A stretch of DNA of 64,000 nucleotides from an uncultured Xanthomonas sp. (GCA_943912265.1 CALTTS010000012.1:1-64000), one strand, 5' to 3'; shown: positions 56,356 to 64,000, numbered from the stretch's first letter. Program-made: numbers and translations. Notes: generated by a model from the sequence alone, not told the origin.

Positions 56356-57255
56356 GGCGAGCGCGACCTCATCGGCTACGGCGCCACGCCGCCGGACCCG
56401 CGCTGGCCGGGCGGCGCCAAGGTCGCCGTGCAGTTCGTCGTCAATTACGAAGAAGGCGGCGAGAACAGCGTGCTGTACGGTGACCAGGGCTCGGAGGCGT
56501 TCCTGTCGGAGATGGTCGGCGCGCAGAGCCACACCGGCATGCGCGCGATGGCGATGGAGAGCCTGTACGAATACGGCAGCCGCGCCGGCTTCTGGCGCCT
56601 GCACCGGCTGTTCGCCGAGCGCGGCGTGCCGCTGACGGTGTTCGGCGTGGCCAAGGCGCTGGAGGCCAACCCGGCCGCGGTGGAGGCGATGCTGGCCGCC
56701 GGCTGGGAGATCGCCAGCCACGGCTACCGCTGGATCGACTACCAATACGTGCCCGAGGCGGTCGAGCGCGAGCACATCGCCCGCGCGATCGAGCTGCACA
56801 CCGCGCTCACCGGCCGGCGCCCGCAGGGCTGGTACCAGGGCCGCACCAGCCCCAACACCGCGCGCCTGGTGGTGGAGGAAGGCGGCTTTACCTACGACGC
56901 CGATTCCTATGCCGACGACCTGCCCTACTACGACACTCGCTTCGGCACGCCGCAGCTGATCGTGCCGTACACGCTGGACGTCAACGACATGAAGATCGTC
57001 GCCTACAACGGCTTTTCCGAGGGCGAGGAATTCTTCCGCTACCTGCGCGACACCTTCGAGCAGCTGCGCGAGGAAGGCGGGCGGATGATGTCGGTGGGCC
57101 TGCACGGGCGCATCGCCGGGCGCCCGGGCCGGGCGCGCGCGGTGGCGCGCTTCCTCGACCACGTGCTCGCCAGCGGCGATGCCTGGATCGCCCGGCGCAT
57201 CGACATCGCCGAGCACTGGCGGCGCGAGCATCCGTTCGCCGGAGCCGGCGCATGA
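56350..57255 (+). CDS. puuE: Allantoinase PuuE (polysaccharide-deacetylase fold)
   Basis: 301 residues. It has the NodB-like fold with VVNYEEGGENSVLYGD at the start, GWEIASHGYRWIDYQ (metal/active-site His region) and GWYQGRTSPNTARLV, the PuuE hallmark, then YDADSYADDLPYY. It hydrolyses allantoin to allantoate without the metal-dependent amidohydrolase fold of AllB. The start matches the right copy of the direct repeat. The 3' end overlaps hpxZ by 4 bp. Confidence 0.93.
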   Translation: MSGERDLIGYGATPPDPRWPGGAKVAVQFVVNYEEGGENSVLYGDQGSEAFLSEMVGAQSHTGMRAMAMESLYEYGSRAGFWRLHRLFAERGVPLTVFGVAKALEANPAAVEAMLAAGWEIASHGYRWIDYQYVPEAVEREHIARAIELHTALTGRRPQGWYQGRTSPNTARLVVEEGGFTYDADSYADDLPYYDTRFGTPQLIVPYTLDVNDMKIVAYNGFSEGEEFFRYLRDTFEQLREEGGRMMSVGLHGRIAGRPGRARAVARFLDHVLASGDAWIARRIDIAEHWRREHPFAGAGA

Positions 57256-57632
57256 AGCTCAACGATCCCGCCGTCGTCGCCCAGGTGCGCGCCGCGTTCG
57301 ACGCATACGAACGCGCGCTGATGGCCGACGACCTGCCCGCGATGGATGCGCTGTTCCACCCCGCGCCGGGCACCGTGCGCTACGGCGTCGGCGAGGTGCT
57401 GTACGGCATCGACGCCATCCGCGCCTTCCGCAACGGCCGCGGCGGTTCGCCGCAACGGCGGCTGGCGCGGGTGGAGATCGCGACCTACGGCGACGACTTC
57501 GCCACCGCCAACGCCGAGTTCTTCCGCGCCGGCAGCGAGCGCCGCGGCCGCCAGAGCCAGAGCTGGGTGCGCTTTGCCGATGGCTGGAAGGTGGTGTCCG
57601 CGCACGTCTCGCTGGAGGGCACGCACGCATGA
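57252..57632 (+). CDS. hpxZ: HpxZ/AtzH-like SnoaL-fold protein (DUF3225)
   Basis: 126 residues of NTF2/SnoaL fold: KLNDPAVVAQVRAAFDAYERALMADDLPAMDALF, then GEVLYGIDAIRAFRNGR and VRFADGWKVVSAHVSLEG. HpxZ in Klebsiella hpx clusters and AtzH in cyanuric-acid clusters accompany the AtzE-type amidase, and AtzH has been linked to the same amide step. Here the amidase HpxY is in arm 1. ATGA overlaps with both neighbours indicate tight coupling. Confidence 0.85.
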   Translation: MKLNDPAVVAQVRAAFDAYERALMADDLPAMDALFHPAPGTVRYGVGEVLYGIDAIRAFRNGRGGSPQRRLARVEIATYGDDFATANAEFFRAGSERRGRQSQSWVRFADGWKVVSAHVSLEGTHA

Positions 57633-58135
57633 GCACGGCCGTCGCCGACTGGAACACCTTGAGCGACGCGGACTTCATCGCCCGCTACCGCACGCTGTTC
57701 GAACACTCGCCGTGGGTGGTGGAACGCGCAGCAAAGCTGCGCCCGTTCGACGACCTGCTCGCCGGGCTGATGGCGCCGCTGCACGCGGCCACGCCTGCGG
57801 AGAAGGTGGCGCTGATCCGTGCCCACCCGGAACTGGCCGGCAAGGCCGCCATCGACGGCACCCTGACCGCGGCTTCGGCCGCCGAGCAGGCCAGCGCCGG
57901 CCTGGACCGGCTCACCCCGGACGAATACGCGCGCTTCCACGCGCTCAACAACGCCTACCGCCACCGCTACGGCTTCCCGTTCGTGATCTGCGTGCGGCTG
58001 ACCGACAAGGCCGGGATCCTGGCAGCGATGGAACGGCGCCTGGACAGCGGCCGCAGCGCCGAGATCGCCACCGCGATCGAGCAGATCGGCCACATCGTGC
58101 GCCTGCGTCTCGAAGCGCTGGAGGCGGGCGCATGA
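57629..58135 (+). CDS. uraD: OHCU decarboxylase
   Basis: 168 residues. It has the UraD pattern FIARYRTLFEHSPWVVERAAKLRPF with the catalytic His, IRAHPELAGKAA and the late NNAYRHRYGFPFVICVR, whose RFGFPF-like block is diagnostic. It decarboxylates 2-oxo-4-hydroxy-4-carboxy-5-ureidoimidazoline to S-allantoin. It overlaps hpxZ and the flavoprotein gene by 4 bp each. Confidence 0.94.
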   Translation: MSTAVADWNTLSDADFIARYRTLFEHSPWVVERAAKLRPFDDLLAGLMAPLHAATPAEKVALIRAHPELAGKAAIDGTLTAASAAEQASAGLDRLTPDEYARFHALNNAYRHRYGFPFVICVRLTDKAGILAAMERRLDSGRSAEIATAIEQIGHIVRLRLEALEAGA

Positions 58136-59553
58136 GCCTGGCGCAGCTCGAACACGATGTCGCCCGCGACCTGCAGCGCCTCGCCCACGGCGGCGAACGC
58201 TGGACGCGGCCGCGCACGCATGCCGACGGCCACGTGTTCGATGCGGTGATCGTCGGCGGCGGCCAGAGCGGCCTGGGCGCGGCGTTCGCGCTGATGCGCG
58301 AGCGCGTGTCCGACCTGCTGGTGATCGACGAGAACCCGGAAGGCCAGGAAGGCCCGTGGGTCACCTACGCGCGCATGGTCACCCTGCGCACGCCCAAGCA
58401 GCTGACCTCGATCGACCTGGGGCTGCCGTCGCTGACCTTCCGCGCCTGGTGGGAGGCGCAGCACGGCGCCGAGGGCTGGGAGGCGCTGGACAAGATCCCG
58501 CGCGAGGCCTGGATGGACTACCTGCGCTGGTACAGGCAGGTGCTCGGCATCCCGGTGCGCAACGGCACGCGGCTGCTGCGCATCGAGCCGCTGCCCGACG
58601 CCGGCGTGCACCGCCTGCACCTGCAAAGCGGCGACACGCTGCTGGCGCGCAAGGTGGTGCTCGCCACCGGCATCCAGGGCGGCGGCCAGTGGACGGTGCC
58701 GGAATTCGTCCGCGCGAAGCTGCCCGCGCGCCTGTACGCGCACACCTCCGGCCCGATCGACTACGCCGCGCTGGCCGGCACGCGCATCGGCATCCTCGGC
58801 GGCGGCGCCTCGGCCTTCGACAACGCCCAGTACGCGCTGCATGCCGGCGTGGCCGAGGCGCACGTGTTCGTGCGCCGGCGCGAACTGCCGCGCATCAACC
58901 CGATCCGCCACATGGAGCAGGCCGGCATCATCGCCCGCTTCCCGGCCCTGCCCGATGCCGACAAGTACCGGCTGATGGCCAGCTTCTTCGAGCGCAACCA
59001 GCCGCCGACCAACGACACCTTCGCCCGTGCCACCGCCCTGCCCGGCTTCCGCCTGCACCTGGGCGCGCCGTGGCTGGACGTGGCCGAGCGCGATGGTCGC
59101 GCCATCGTGACCACGCCGCAGGGCGAGCACGCGTTCGACTTCCTCGCCATCGCCACCGGCCTGGTCACCGACCCGGACCTGCGCCCGGAACTGGCCGACG
59201 TGGCGCCGGCCATCGCGCGCTGGCGCGACCGCTACGCCGCGCCGGCCGCCGTCGCCAACCCGCTGCTCGACGCCCACCCCTACCTCGGCCCCGGCTTCGA
59301 GCTGCTGCCGAGGACGCCGGCCGACGCCGCGCCGCTGCACGGCCTGTTCGCGTTCAACTATTCGGCCCTGCTCAACCACGGCCTGTCCGCGGCCGCGCTG
59401 TCGGGCCTGAAGTACGCCCTGCCGAAACTGGCGCGCGCGGTCGCCGACCAGCTGTTCGCCGACGACCACGACGCGGTGGTGGAGGACTTCCTGGCCTACG
59501 ATGTGGCCGAGTTCACCGCCGACCGCGCGCCACCGCAGGAGACCGACGCATGA
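58132..59553 (+). CDS. FMO-like FAD/NAD(P) flavoprotein, candidate urate-oxidising enzyme
   Basis: 473 residues. The FAD dinucleotide-binding loop is VIVGGGQSGLGAAFAL at about 40-55. A second Rossmann loop, IGILGGGASAFDNAQYAL at about 220-237, would bind NAD(P)H. LATGIQGGGQW is the ATG motif before it and FLAIATGLVTDPDLRPEL the C-terminal one. The layout is that of flavin-containing monooxygenases and not of the PHBH-like HpxO. It lies between uraD and uraH with ATGA overlaps on both sides, exactly where a urate oxidase belongs, and no uricase, PuuD or HpxO is seen in the window. Oxidation of urate to 5-hydroxyisourate is therefore proposed; biochemical identity is inferred. Confidence 0.78.
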   Translation: MSLAQLEHDVARDLQRLAHGGERWTRPRTHADGHVFDAVIVGGGQSGLGAAFALMRERVSDLLVIDENPEGQEGPWVTYARMVTLRTPKQLTSIDLGLPSLTFRAWWEAQHGAEGWEALDKIPREAWMDYLRWYRQVLGIPVRNGTRLLRIEPLPDAGVHRLHLQSGDTLLARKVVLATGIQGGGQWTVPEFVRAKLPARLYAHTSGPIDYAALAGTRIGILGGGASAFDNAQYALHAGVAEAHVFVRRRELPRINPIRHMEQAGIIARFPALPDADKYRLMASFFERNQPPTNDTFARATALPGFRLHLGAPWLDVAERDGRAIVTTPQGEHAFDFLAIATGLVTDPDLRPELADVAPAIARWRDRYAAPAAVANPLLDAHPYLGPGFELLPRTPADAAPLHGLFAFNYSALLNHGLSAAALSGLKYALPKLARAVADQLFADDHDAVVEDFLAYDVAEFTADRAPPQETDA

Positions 59554-59882
59554 CCACGCTGTCCACCCACGTGCTCGACACCAGCCGCGGCGAACCGGCC
59601 GCCGCCGTGCGCCTGATCCTGTACCGCGAGGGAAAGGCGCTGTGGGACGGCGCCACCGACAGCGACGGCCGCTGCCCGGAATTGAACAAGCTCACGCTTG
59701 GATCCGGCCGCTACCTGCTGGAATTCGCCGTGGCCGACTACTTCCGCAGCGTCGGCACGCCGCTGGCCGACCCGCCCTTCCTCGACGTGGTGGTCATCGA
59801 ATTCGGCATCACCGACGAAGGCCACTACCACGTGCCGCTGCTGGTGGCGCCGTACGGCTACTCGACCTATCGCGGCAGCTGA
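59550..59882 (+). CDS. uraH: 5-hydroxyisourate hydrolase
   Basis: 110 residues. Transthyretin-like fold: LSTHVLDTSRGEPAAAVRLILYR (catalytic His in THVLD), GRCPELN, and the C-terminal YHVPLLVAPYGYSTYRGS carrying the YRGS signature that separates HIU hydrolase from transthyretin. It opens 5-hydroxyisourate to OHCU, the UraD substrate. Last gene of arm 2, overlapping the flavoprotein gene by 4 bp. Confidence 0.96.
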   Translation: MTTLSTHVLDTSRGEPAAAVRLILYREGKALWDGATDSDGRCPELNKLTLGSGRYLLEFAVADYFRSVGTPLADPPFLDVVVIEFGITDEGHYHVPLLVAPYGYSTYRGS

Positions 59883-59935
59883 GAAGAGATCCGCCCGCAA
59901 CGCCTGCAATGCAGGCCGCGGCGGTAAATGACGCC

Positions 59936-59968
59936 CCCTCCCTTGCGCGCGCAGCGCGCAGGGGAGGG
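59936..59968 (+). terminator. Very stable hairpin after uraH, probably a dispersed REP-like repeat
   Basis: CCCTCCC and TGCGCGC pair with GCGCGCA and GGGAGGG to give a 15-bp stem (one T-G wobble) and a GCA loop; a second GGGGAGGGG follows. There is no U-tract. The pattern resembles intergenic repeats common in xanthomonads and may end the arm 2 transcript. Confidence 0.55.
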
Positions 59969-60034
59969 TCGGGGAGGGGTTGCTTCCTGCGTTGTCTTGA
60001 TCGGCATAGTTCCTCTCCCGATGTGACCGATCGT

Positions 60035-60057
60035 GGCCGGTCGATCACCGACCGGCC
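60035..60057 (-). terminator. Hairpin at the 3' end of the esterase gene
   Basis: 9-bp stem GGCCGGTCG with a 5-nt loop, overlapping the minus-strand stop codon region at 60045. No U-tract. Confidence 0.45.
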
Positions 60058-61673
60058 GGCGGCGCCTGATCATCCGCCCCCGGTCGCGCCACGGCATACA
60101 TCTCCCGTGCGATCTGCTTGAGCAGGCCCTGCCGGTCCTCGCCAACCGTGAGCAGGTCGAAGTGGGTGCGCCCTTCCGGGAAGCGGAAATCCGAGCGCGC
60201 GCCGAGGCCGTCCAGCACCGCCTGCAGCCGGTGCGCGGCGCCGTCCAGGTAGAAGGTGTCGGCGGTGCCGACGATCACGTGGATCTTGCCGTCCAGGTCG
60301 GGCTTGAGCGCCGGCCAGTCGCGTTCGATGCGGTGGGCGATGTCGTAGCGCTCGCGCCAGTACGCCACCACCGCCGGGTCCACGTCGCCGCTGTCGCGGT
60401 CGAACATCGGCAGCGGCCGGCCGTCGGCGCCGCGCGGCGAGAACACCCATTCGAACGAGGCCATCTGCCCGCCGTACGCGCCCAGCACCCGCTCCAGCTG
60501 CGCGAACTGCTGGAACGTGGCGATCACCTTGCCGTCGTTGCGCACCAGCGGCAGCACGCTGCCGTCGGCACGGTGGTAGACGTTGGCGTGCGCGGCGTAG
60601 AGGTCGGCGCCGGTGAAATCGTGGAAATCGCTGGAGTCCGGCGCGGTGGACCAGGTGCCGCCGAACACCGCCGGGTAGCGCACCTGCAGCCACAGCGTGG
60701 CCCAGCCACCGGAGGAATGGCCGGTGAGCAGGCGCCCGGACGGCCGCGCGTCCATGCGGTAGCGCGCCTCCAGCGCCGGGATCAGCTCGGCGGTCAGCGC
60801 CTGGCCCCAGGGGCCGTTGTTGACCGAGTCGGCGAACTCGTGGGTGCCGGTGGGGCCGGACTGGTCCAGCAGCACCCAGATCATCGGCGGGAACTGGCCC
60901 TCGGCCATGCCGGCGTAGAACGTGGCGGCGTTGGCCAGCAGGTAGTCCAGCCGGCCGCCGAAGCCGTGGGTGAAGTAGACGGTGGGATAGCGCTGGCTGC
61001 CGCGCTCGTAGCCGGGCGGCAGCACCACCCAGCCGCGCATCGGCACCGGCTCGCCGCGGAAGGCCGACAGCGCCGGGCTGGTGAAGTCGATCGGCTCGAT
61101 GTGCGCGCGTGCCTGCTCCAGGTGCGGCTGCAGCGCCGGCGGTAGCCGCCCGGCGACCGCGGTCCAGGGATCGCCGCGCCCGGGCAGCGTGCGGGCCAGC
61201 TGCAGCCGCGGCGGCACGGCGCTGGGCAGGTGCACCGATACCACGTCGCTGACCAGGTCGCCCGCGCCGCGGCCGCCGTAGTTGTAGTCGTGGTCGACGT
61301 CCAGCACCGCCTGCAGCAGGTAGTCGCCCGGCGGCAGCTGCGACAGCGGCGCCGGGAACGCCAGGTCGCTGTCGTCCAGCGTCACCGCCACGCCCGGCTG
61401 CAGGCGCGGCACCTCGCGCGCGACCACCGCCGTCTCGGTCGGGCGGAACGGGCTGGTGTCCACTGCCTCGACCTTGCCGTCCTTGGCCTGCGCGCGCGCG
61501 GCCTGGGCATCGATGGCGAACACCAGCAGGCGCCCGCCGGCCGGCGCCGAAGCGGAAGCATCCAGTACCACCTCCACGCCCGGGTGCGTGGCGGGCACGG
61601 ATGGGCGCGCCTGGGCAGGCGCGGCGAGCAGGCCGGCCCCGAGCAGGACGAGGAGCGATGCGGACTTGAACAT
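60045..61673 (-). CDS. Secreted esterase-like alpha/beta hydrolase (esterase D family)
   Basis: 542 residues from MFKSASLLVLLGAGLLAAPAQA, a clear Sec signal peptide with cleavage after AQA. The N-terminal ~190 residues form a beta-rich domain with an EF-hand-free Asp-rich stretch. The hydrolase domain has YPTVYFTHGFGG, the nucleophile motif LLTGHSSGGWATLW at about 319, and a late Asp and His (GTADTFYLDG, EGRTHFDLL). It belongs to the putative-esterase group that includes S-formylglutathione hydrolase and Fes. Substrate unknown; periplasmic or extracellular. Confidence 0.82.
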   Translation of the reverse strand: MFKSASLLVLLGAGLLAAPAQARPSVPATHPGVEVVLDASASAPAGGRLLVFAIDAQAARAQAKDGKVEAVDTSPFRPTETAVVAREVPRLQPGVAVTLDDSDLAFPAPLSQLPPGDYLLQAVLDVDHDYNYGGRGAGDLVSDVVSVHLPSAVPPRLQLARTLPGRGDPWTAVAGRLPPALQPHLEQARAHIEPIDFTSPALSAFRGEPVPMRGWVVLPPGYERGSQRYPTVYFTHGFGGRLDYLLANAATFYAGMAEGQFPPMIWVLLDQSGPTGTHEFADSVNNGPWGQALTAELIPALEARYRMDARPSGRLLTGHSSGGWATLWLQVRYPAVFGGTWSTAPDSSDFHDFTGADLYAAHANVYHRADGSVLPLVRNDGKVIATFQQFAQLERVLGAYGGQMASFEWVFSPRGADGRPLPMFDRDSGDVDPAVVAYWRERYDIAHRIERDWPALKPDLDGKIHVIVGTADTFYLDGAAHRLQAVLDGLGARSDFRFPEGRTHFDLLTVGEDRQGLLKQIAREMYAVARPGADDQAPPAGR

Positions 61674-61913
61674 GGACGGTTTCCCTGGAGGCGGCAGGCG
61701 GGGGCCTGCGACGGCGATGGTCGGCAATGCCGGCGTGCGCGTCCATAGGCCGACGGTCACGGCGATCTCCTGCGCTGCGGTGAGTATCCCGACTATCGCC
61801 CCGTCGCGCAGTGCCATCGCCTGTCGGTCACGGCGCGGACCGGCGCCCCTTCCCGCCGCCGCCGCGTGGGCCGCAGCGACGCTCGCTGCAGCGGGACCTG
61901 CACCCGGCAGCGC

Positions 61914-62720
61914 TCAGCCGGGCAGGCCGAAGAAGCGCTGCGCCGTCGCCGTGGTCGCGCGCGCCGTCGCCTCGACGTCCTCGCCGCGGTCGCGCGCCAC
62001 TTCCGCGGCGATGTGGGCGAGGAACGCCGGCTCGTTGCGGCGGTCCTTCGGCATCGGCCTGAGCGTGCGCGGCAGCAGGTAGGGCGCGTCGGTCTCGATC
62101 ATCAGTCGGTCGGCGGGGATGTGCCGCACCAGCTCGCGCAGGTGCGCGCCGCGGCGCTCGTCGCACAGCCAGCCGGTGATGCCGATGTGCCAGTCCCGGT
62201 CGAGGCAGTCGAACAGCTCCTCGCGGCTGCCGGTGAAGCAGTGCACCACCACCGCGCCGAGCCTGCCGTCGAAGTTCTTCAGCATCGCCATGAAATCGGC
62301 ATGGGCGTCGCGCTGGTGCAGGAACAGCGGCTTGGGCGTGCCGGCCGCGACGAGGTCGGCGGCGATCTGCAGCTGGCGCTCGAAGGCCTTGTGCTGCGCC
62401 GGGCGCGGGGAGAGATCGCGGAAGTAGTCCAGCCCGCATTCGCCCACCGCCACCACTTCGGCATGGCCGTGCAGCGCGCGCAGCTCGGCATCGCATTCGT
62501 CGGTGTACTCGGCGGCGTGGTGCGGATGCACGCCGGCGGTGGCCCACAGCACGCCGGGATGCGCCTGCGCCAGGGCCAGCGCCTGCGGATTGTGCTCGCG
62601 GCTGGCACCGGTGACGACCATGCGCGTGACGCCCGCGTCGCGGGCGCGCTGCAGCACCGCGTCCAGGTCGCGCGCGAAGGATTCGTGGGTGAGGTTGGCG
62701 CCGATGTCGATCAGTTGCAT
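61914..62720 (-). CDS. tatD: TatD-family metal-dependent deoxyribonuclease
   Basis: 268 residues from MQLIDIGANLTHESF (ATG 62720). TIM-barrel hydrolase with metal ligands in DIGANLTH, ATAGVHPHHAAE, VAVGECGLDYFRD, LFLHQRDAH, VVHCFTGSREEL and IETDAPYLLP. The GANLT start points to TatD itself instead of YcfH/YjjV. A 3'-5' nuclease implicated in DNA repair and fragmentation. It is divergent from hrpB, with 60 bp between. Confidence 0.9.
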   Translation of the reverse strand: MQLIDIGANLTHESFARDLDAVLQRARDAGVTRMVVTGASREHNPQALALAQAHPGVLWATAGVHPHHAAEYTDECDAELRALHGHAEVVAVGECGLDYFRDLSPRPAQHKAFERQLQIAADLVAAGTPKPLFLHQRDAHADFMAMLKNFDGRLGAVVVHCFTGSREELFDCLDRDWHIGITGWLCDERRGAHLRELVRHIPADRLMIETDAPYLLPRTLRPMPKDRRNEPAFLAHIAAEVARDRGEDVEATARATTATAQRFFGLPG

Positions 62721-62780
62721 GCGGATGGCAAGGCAAAAACCGCATTGTAGTGGTGCCGGCACACCGTATCCTTGCCGCGC

Positions 62781-64000
62781 ATGAATCGCGCCGACTTCCC
62801 GATCTCCCCGTTGCTGCCGGCCATCGCCGACAGCCTGGCCACGCATCCACGGCTGGTGCTGGAAGCCCCGCCCGGTGCCGGCAAGACCACCCAGGTGCCG
62901 CTGGCGCTGCTCGATGCGCCGTGGCTGGAGGGCCGCAGGATCGTGATGCTGGAGCCGCGCCGGGTGGCCGCGCGCAGCGCCGCGCAGTTCATGGCGCGCC
63001 AGCTCGGCGAGGACGTCGGGCAGACGGTCGGCTACCGCATCCGCTTCGAGAACAGGGTCTCGGTGGCCACGCGCATCGAGGTGGTCACCGAGGGCATCCT
63101 CACCCGCATGCTGCAGGATGATCCGCTGCTGGACGGCGTCGGCGCGCTGCTGTTCGACGAGTTCCACGAGCGCCACCTGTCGGCCGACCTCGGCCTGGCG
63201 CTGGCGCTGGACGTGCAGGCCTCGGTGCGCCCGGACCTGCGCATCGTGGCGATGTCGGCCACCCTCGACGGCGCGCGGCTGGCGCAGTTCCTCGATGCGC
63301 CGCGGCTGTCGAGCGCCGGGCGCGGCTTCGCGGTGGAGATCGCGCACTTTCCCGCGCGCCGCGACGAGGCGCTGGAAGCGCAGGCGCGCCGCGCCGTCGA
63401 GCACGCGCTGGCCGCGCACCCGGGCGACGTGCTGGTGTTCCTGCCCGGCCGGCGCGAGATCGCGCGCGTGCAGGCCGCGCTGGAGGCGGCCACGCTTCCA
63501 GCCTACATCCGCGAACGGGCGGAGGTGCCCGAAGGGCGGAGGGGGATGACAGGGAAGGCGGCGACGGATTCCGTCGAGATCCTCGCATTGCACGGCGACC
63601 TGCCGGTCGAGCAGCAGTCGCGCGTGCTGCAGCCCGCGCCCGACGGCCGCCGCCGGGTGGTGCTGGCGACCAACGTGGCCGAGTCGTCGGTGACCCTGCC
63701 GGGGGTGCGCGTGGTCGTCGATGCCGGGCTGGCGCGCGAGCCGCGCTTCGACCCCAACAGCGGCTTCTCGCGGCTGGACGCGGTGGCCATCAGCCAGGCC
63801 TCGGCCGACCAGCGCGCCGGCCGCGCCGGTCGCGTCGCCAGCGGCTGGGCCTACCGGTTGTGGCCGGCCTCGCAGCGGCTGGAAGCGCAGCGCCGGCCGG
63901 AGATCGCCCAGGTGGAGCTGGCCGGGCTGGCGCTGGAACTGGCGGCCTGGGGCAGCGACGACCTGCGCTTCGTCGATCCGCCGCCGCCCGGCGCACTGGC
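62781..64000 (+). CDS. hrpB: ATP-dependent helicase HrpB (3' end outside window)
   Basis: The first 406 codons of a DEAH-box helicase: ISPLLPAIADSLATHPRLVLEAPPGAGKTTQVPL (Walker A), LEPRRVAARSAAQ (Ia), TEGILTRML, FDEFHERHL (DEFH motif II), MSATLDG (III), LATNVAESSVTLPGV (V) and QRAGRAGRVASG (VI). Between QAALEAA and VEILALHGDLP about 25 residues (AYIRERAEVPEGRRGMTGK and neighbours) do not look like HrpB and are encoded by repeat-like DNA at 63494-63570. Function of HrpB in bacteria remains poorly defined. Confidence 0.93.
   Translation, partial: MNRADFPISPLLPAIADSLATHPRLVLEAPPGAGKTTQVPLALLDAPWLEGRRIVMLEPRRVAARSAAQFMARQLGEDVGQTVGYRIRFENRVSVATRIEVVTEGILTRMLQDDPLLDGVGALLFDEFHERHLSADLGLALALDVQASVRPDLRIVAMSATLDGARLAQFLDAPRLSSAGRGFAVEIAHFPARRDEALEAQARRAVEHALAAHPGDVLVFLPGRREIARVQAALEAATLPAYIRERAEVPEGRRGMTGKAATDSVEILALHGDLPVEQQSRVLQPAPDGRRRVVLATNVAESSVTLPGVRVVVDAGLAREPRFDPNSGFSRLDAVAISQASADQRAGRAGRVASGWAYRLWPASQRLEAQRRPEIAQVELAGLALELAAWGSDDLRFVDPPPPGAL
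63494..63570 (+). repeat. Repeat-like in-frame insert inside hrpB
   Basis: Purine-rich stretch with a direct repeat GGGCGGAGG at 63517 and 63534 around the palindrome GCCC-GAA-GGGC (63527-63537), followed by GGGGGATGACAGGG. It resembles xanthomonad intergenic repeats (reverse complement CCCTGTCATCCCCC) and adds about 25 residues without a stop. Confidence 0.45.

Noticed and set aside
58132..59553. HpxO-type urate hydroxylase
   Set aside because: The second Rossmann motif and the overall order fit FMO/thioredoxin-reductase-like proteins; the PHBH-family GD motif region of HpxO is not seen.

Overview
The window is about 70% G+C. It carries the conserved replication-origin neighbourhood of a gammaproteobacterium of the Xanthomonadaceae/Lysobacteraceae type (Xanthomonas, Lysobacter, Luteimonas, Stenotrophomonas relatives). 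The evidence is the dnaA-dnaN-recF-gyrB block facing away from rpmH-rnpA-yidC-mnmE, followed by the tonB-exbB-exbD1-exbD2 group typical of xanthomonads. The genus cannot be fixed from the sequence alone. No rRNA, tRNA, CRISPR array, prophage or transposase was seen.

Layout. 1-3362: a MrfA/YprA-like helicase (5' end outside the window) overlapping a YprB/MrfB-like RNase H-fold exonuclease. 3693-5832: a BlaI/M56 signalling pair with a large palindromic operator. 6028-12889: housekeeping and accessory enzymes, including a cardiolipin synthase whose reading frame is broken near its end, and pdxJ. 13048-16831: the TonB energy-transduction operon and a TPR protein. 16948-18602: two membrane or envelope proteases. 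18653-25181: gyrB, recF, dnaN and dnaA with parS-like and DnaA-box-like sites. 25450-29270: rpmH, rnpA, yidC, mnmE. 29429-39169: a TonB-domain lipoprotein behind a structured leader, an XRE/S33-peptidase/Nat-type ABC operon, a GGDEF protein, a ferredoxin-NADP reductase and a second ABC-2 exporter. 39247-40792: a PanE-like reductase and a small membrane protein.

40797-59882 is mostly a two-armed purine (hpx/ureide) degradation locus. Arm 1: a LysR regulator, a Rieske oxygenase with its reductase (HpxD/HpxE), an atypical nucleoside-hydrolase-like protein, an AtzE/HpxY-like amidase with an AtzG/HpxX-like N-terminus fused to it, and an HpxW-like Ntn hydrolase. Arm 2: allantoate amidohydrolase, ureidoglycine aminotransferase, allantoinase PuuE, HpxZ, OHCU decarboxylase, an FMO-like flavoprotein and hydroxyisourate hydrolase. 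Together they can be read as hypoxanthine/xanthine > urate > hydroxyisourate > OHCU > allantoin > allantoate > ureidoglycine > oxalurate/oxamate products. No recognised urate oxidase is present in the window, and the FMO-like flavoprotein sits exactly where one would be expected. Both arms have the same TTGC-N7-GCAA box upstream, which suggests one LysR regulon. The arms are separated by an APC transporter and a DesT-DesC-DesB-like fatty-acid desaturase block. A BrnT/BrnA toxin-antitoxin pair has been placed inside arm 2 between two 15-bp direct repeats that copy the original stop/start overlap.

60045-64000: a secreted esterase, a TatD-family nuclease and the 5' part of hrpB, which carries an in-frame repeat-like insert. 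The most interesting material is the purine locus (candidate new urate-oxidising flavoenzyme, fused amidase, shared operator, toxin-antitoxin insertion), the parS-like sites inside recF, and several regulatory palindromes and hairpins.
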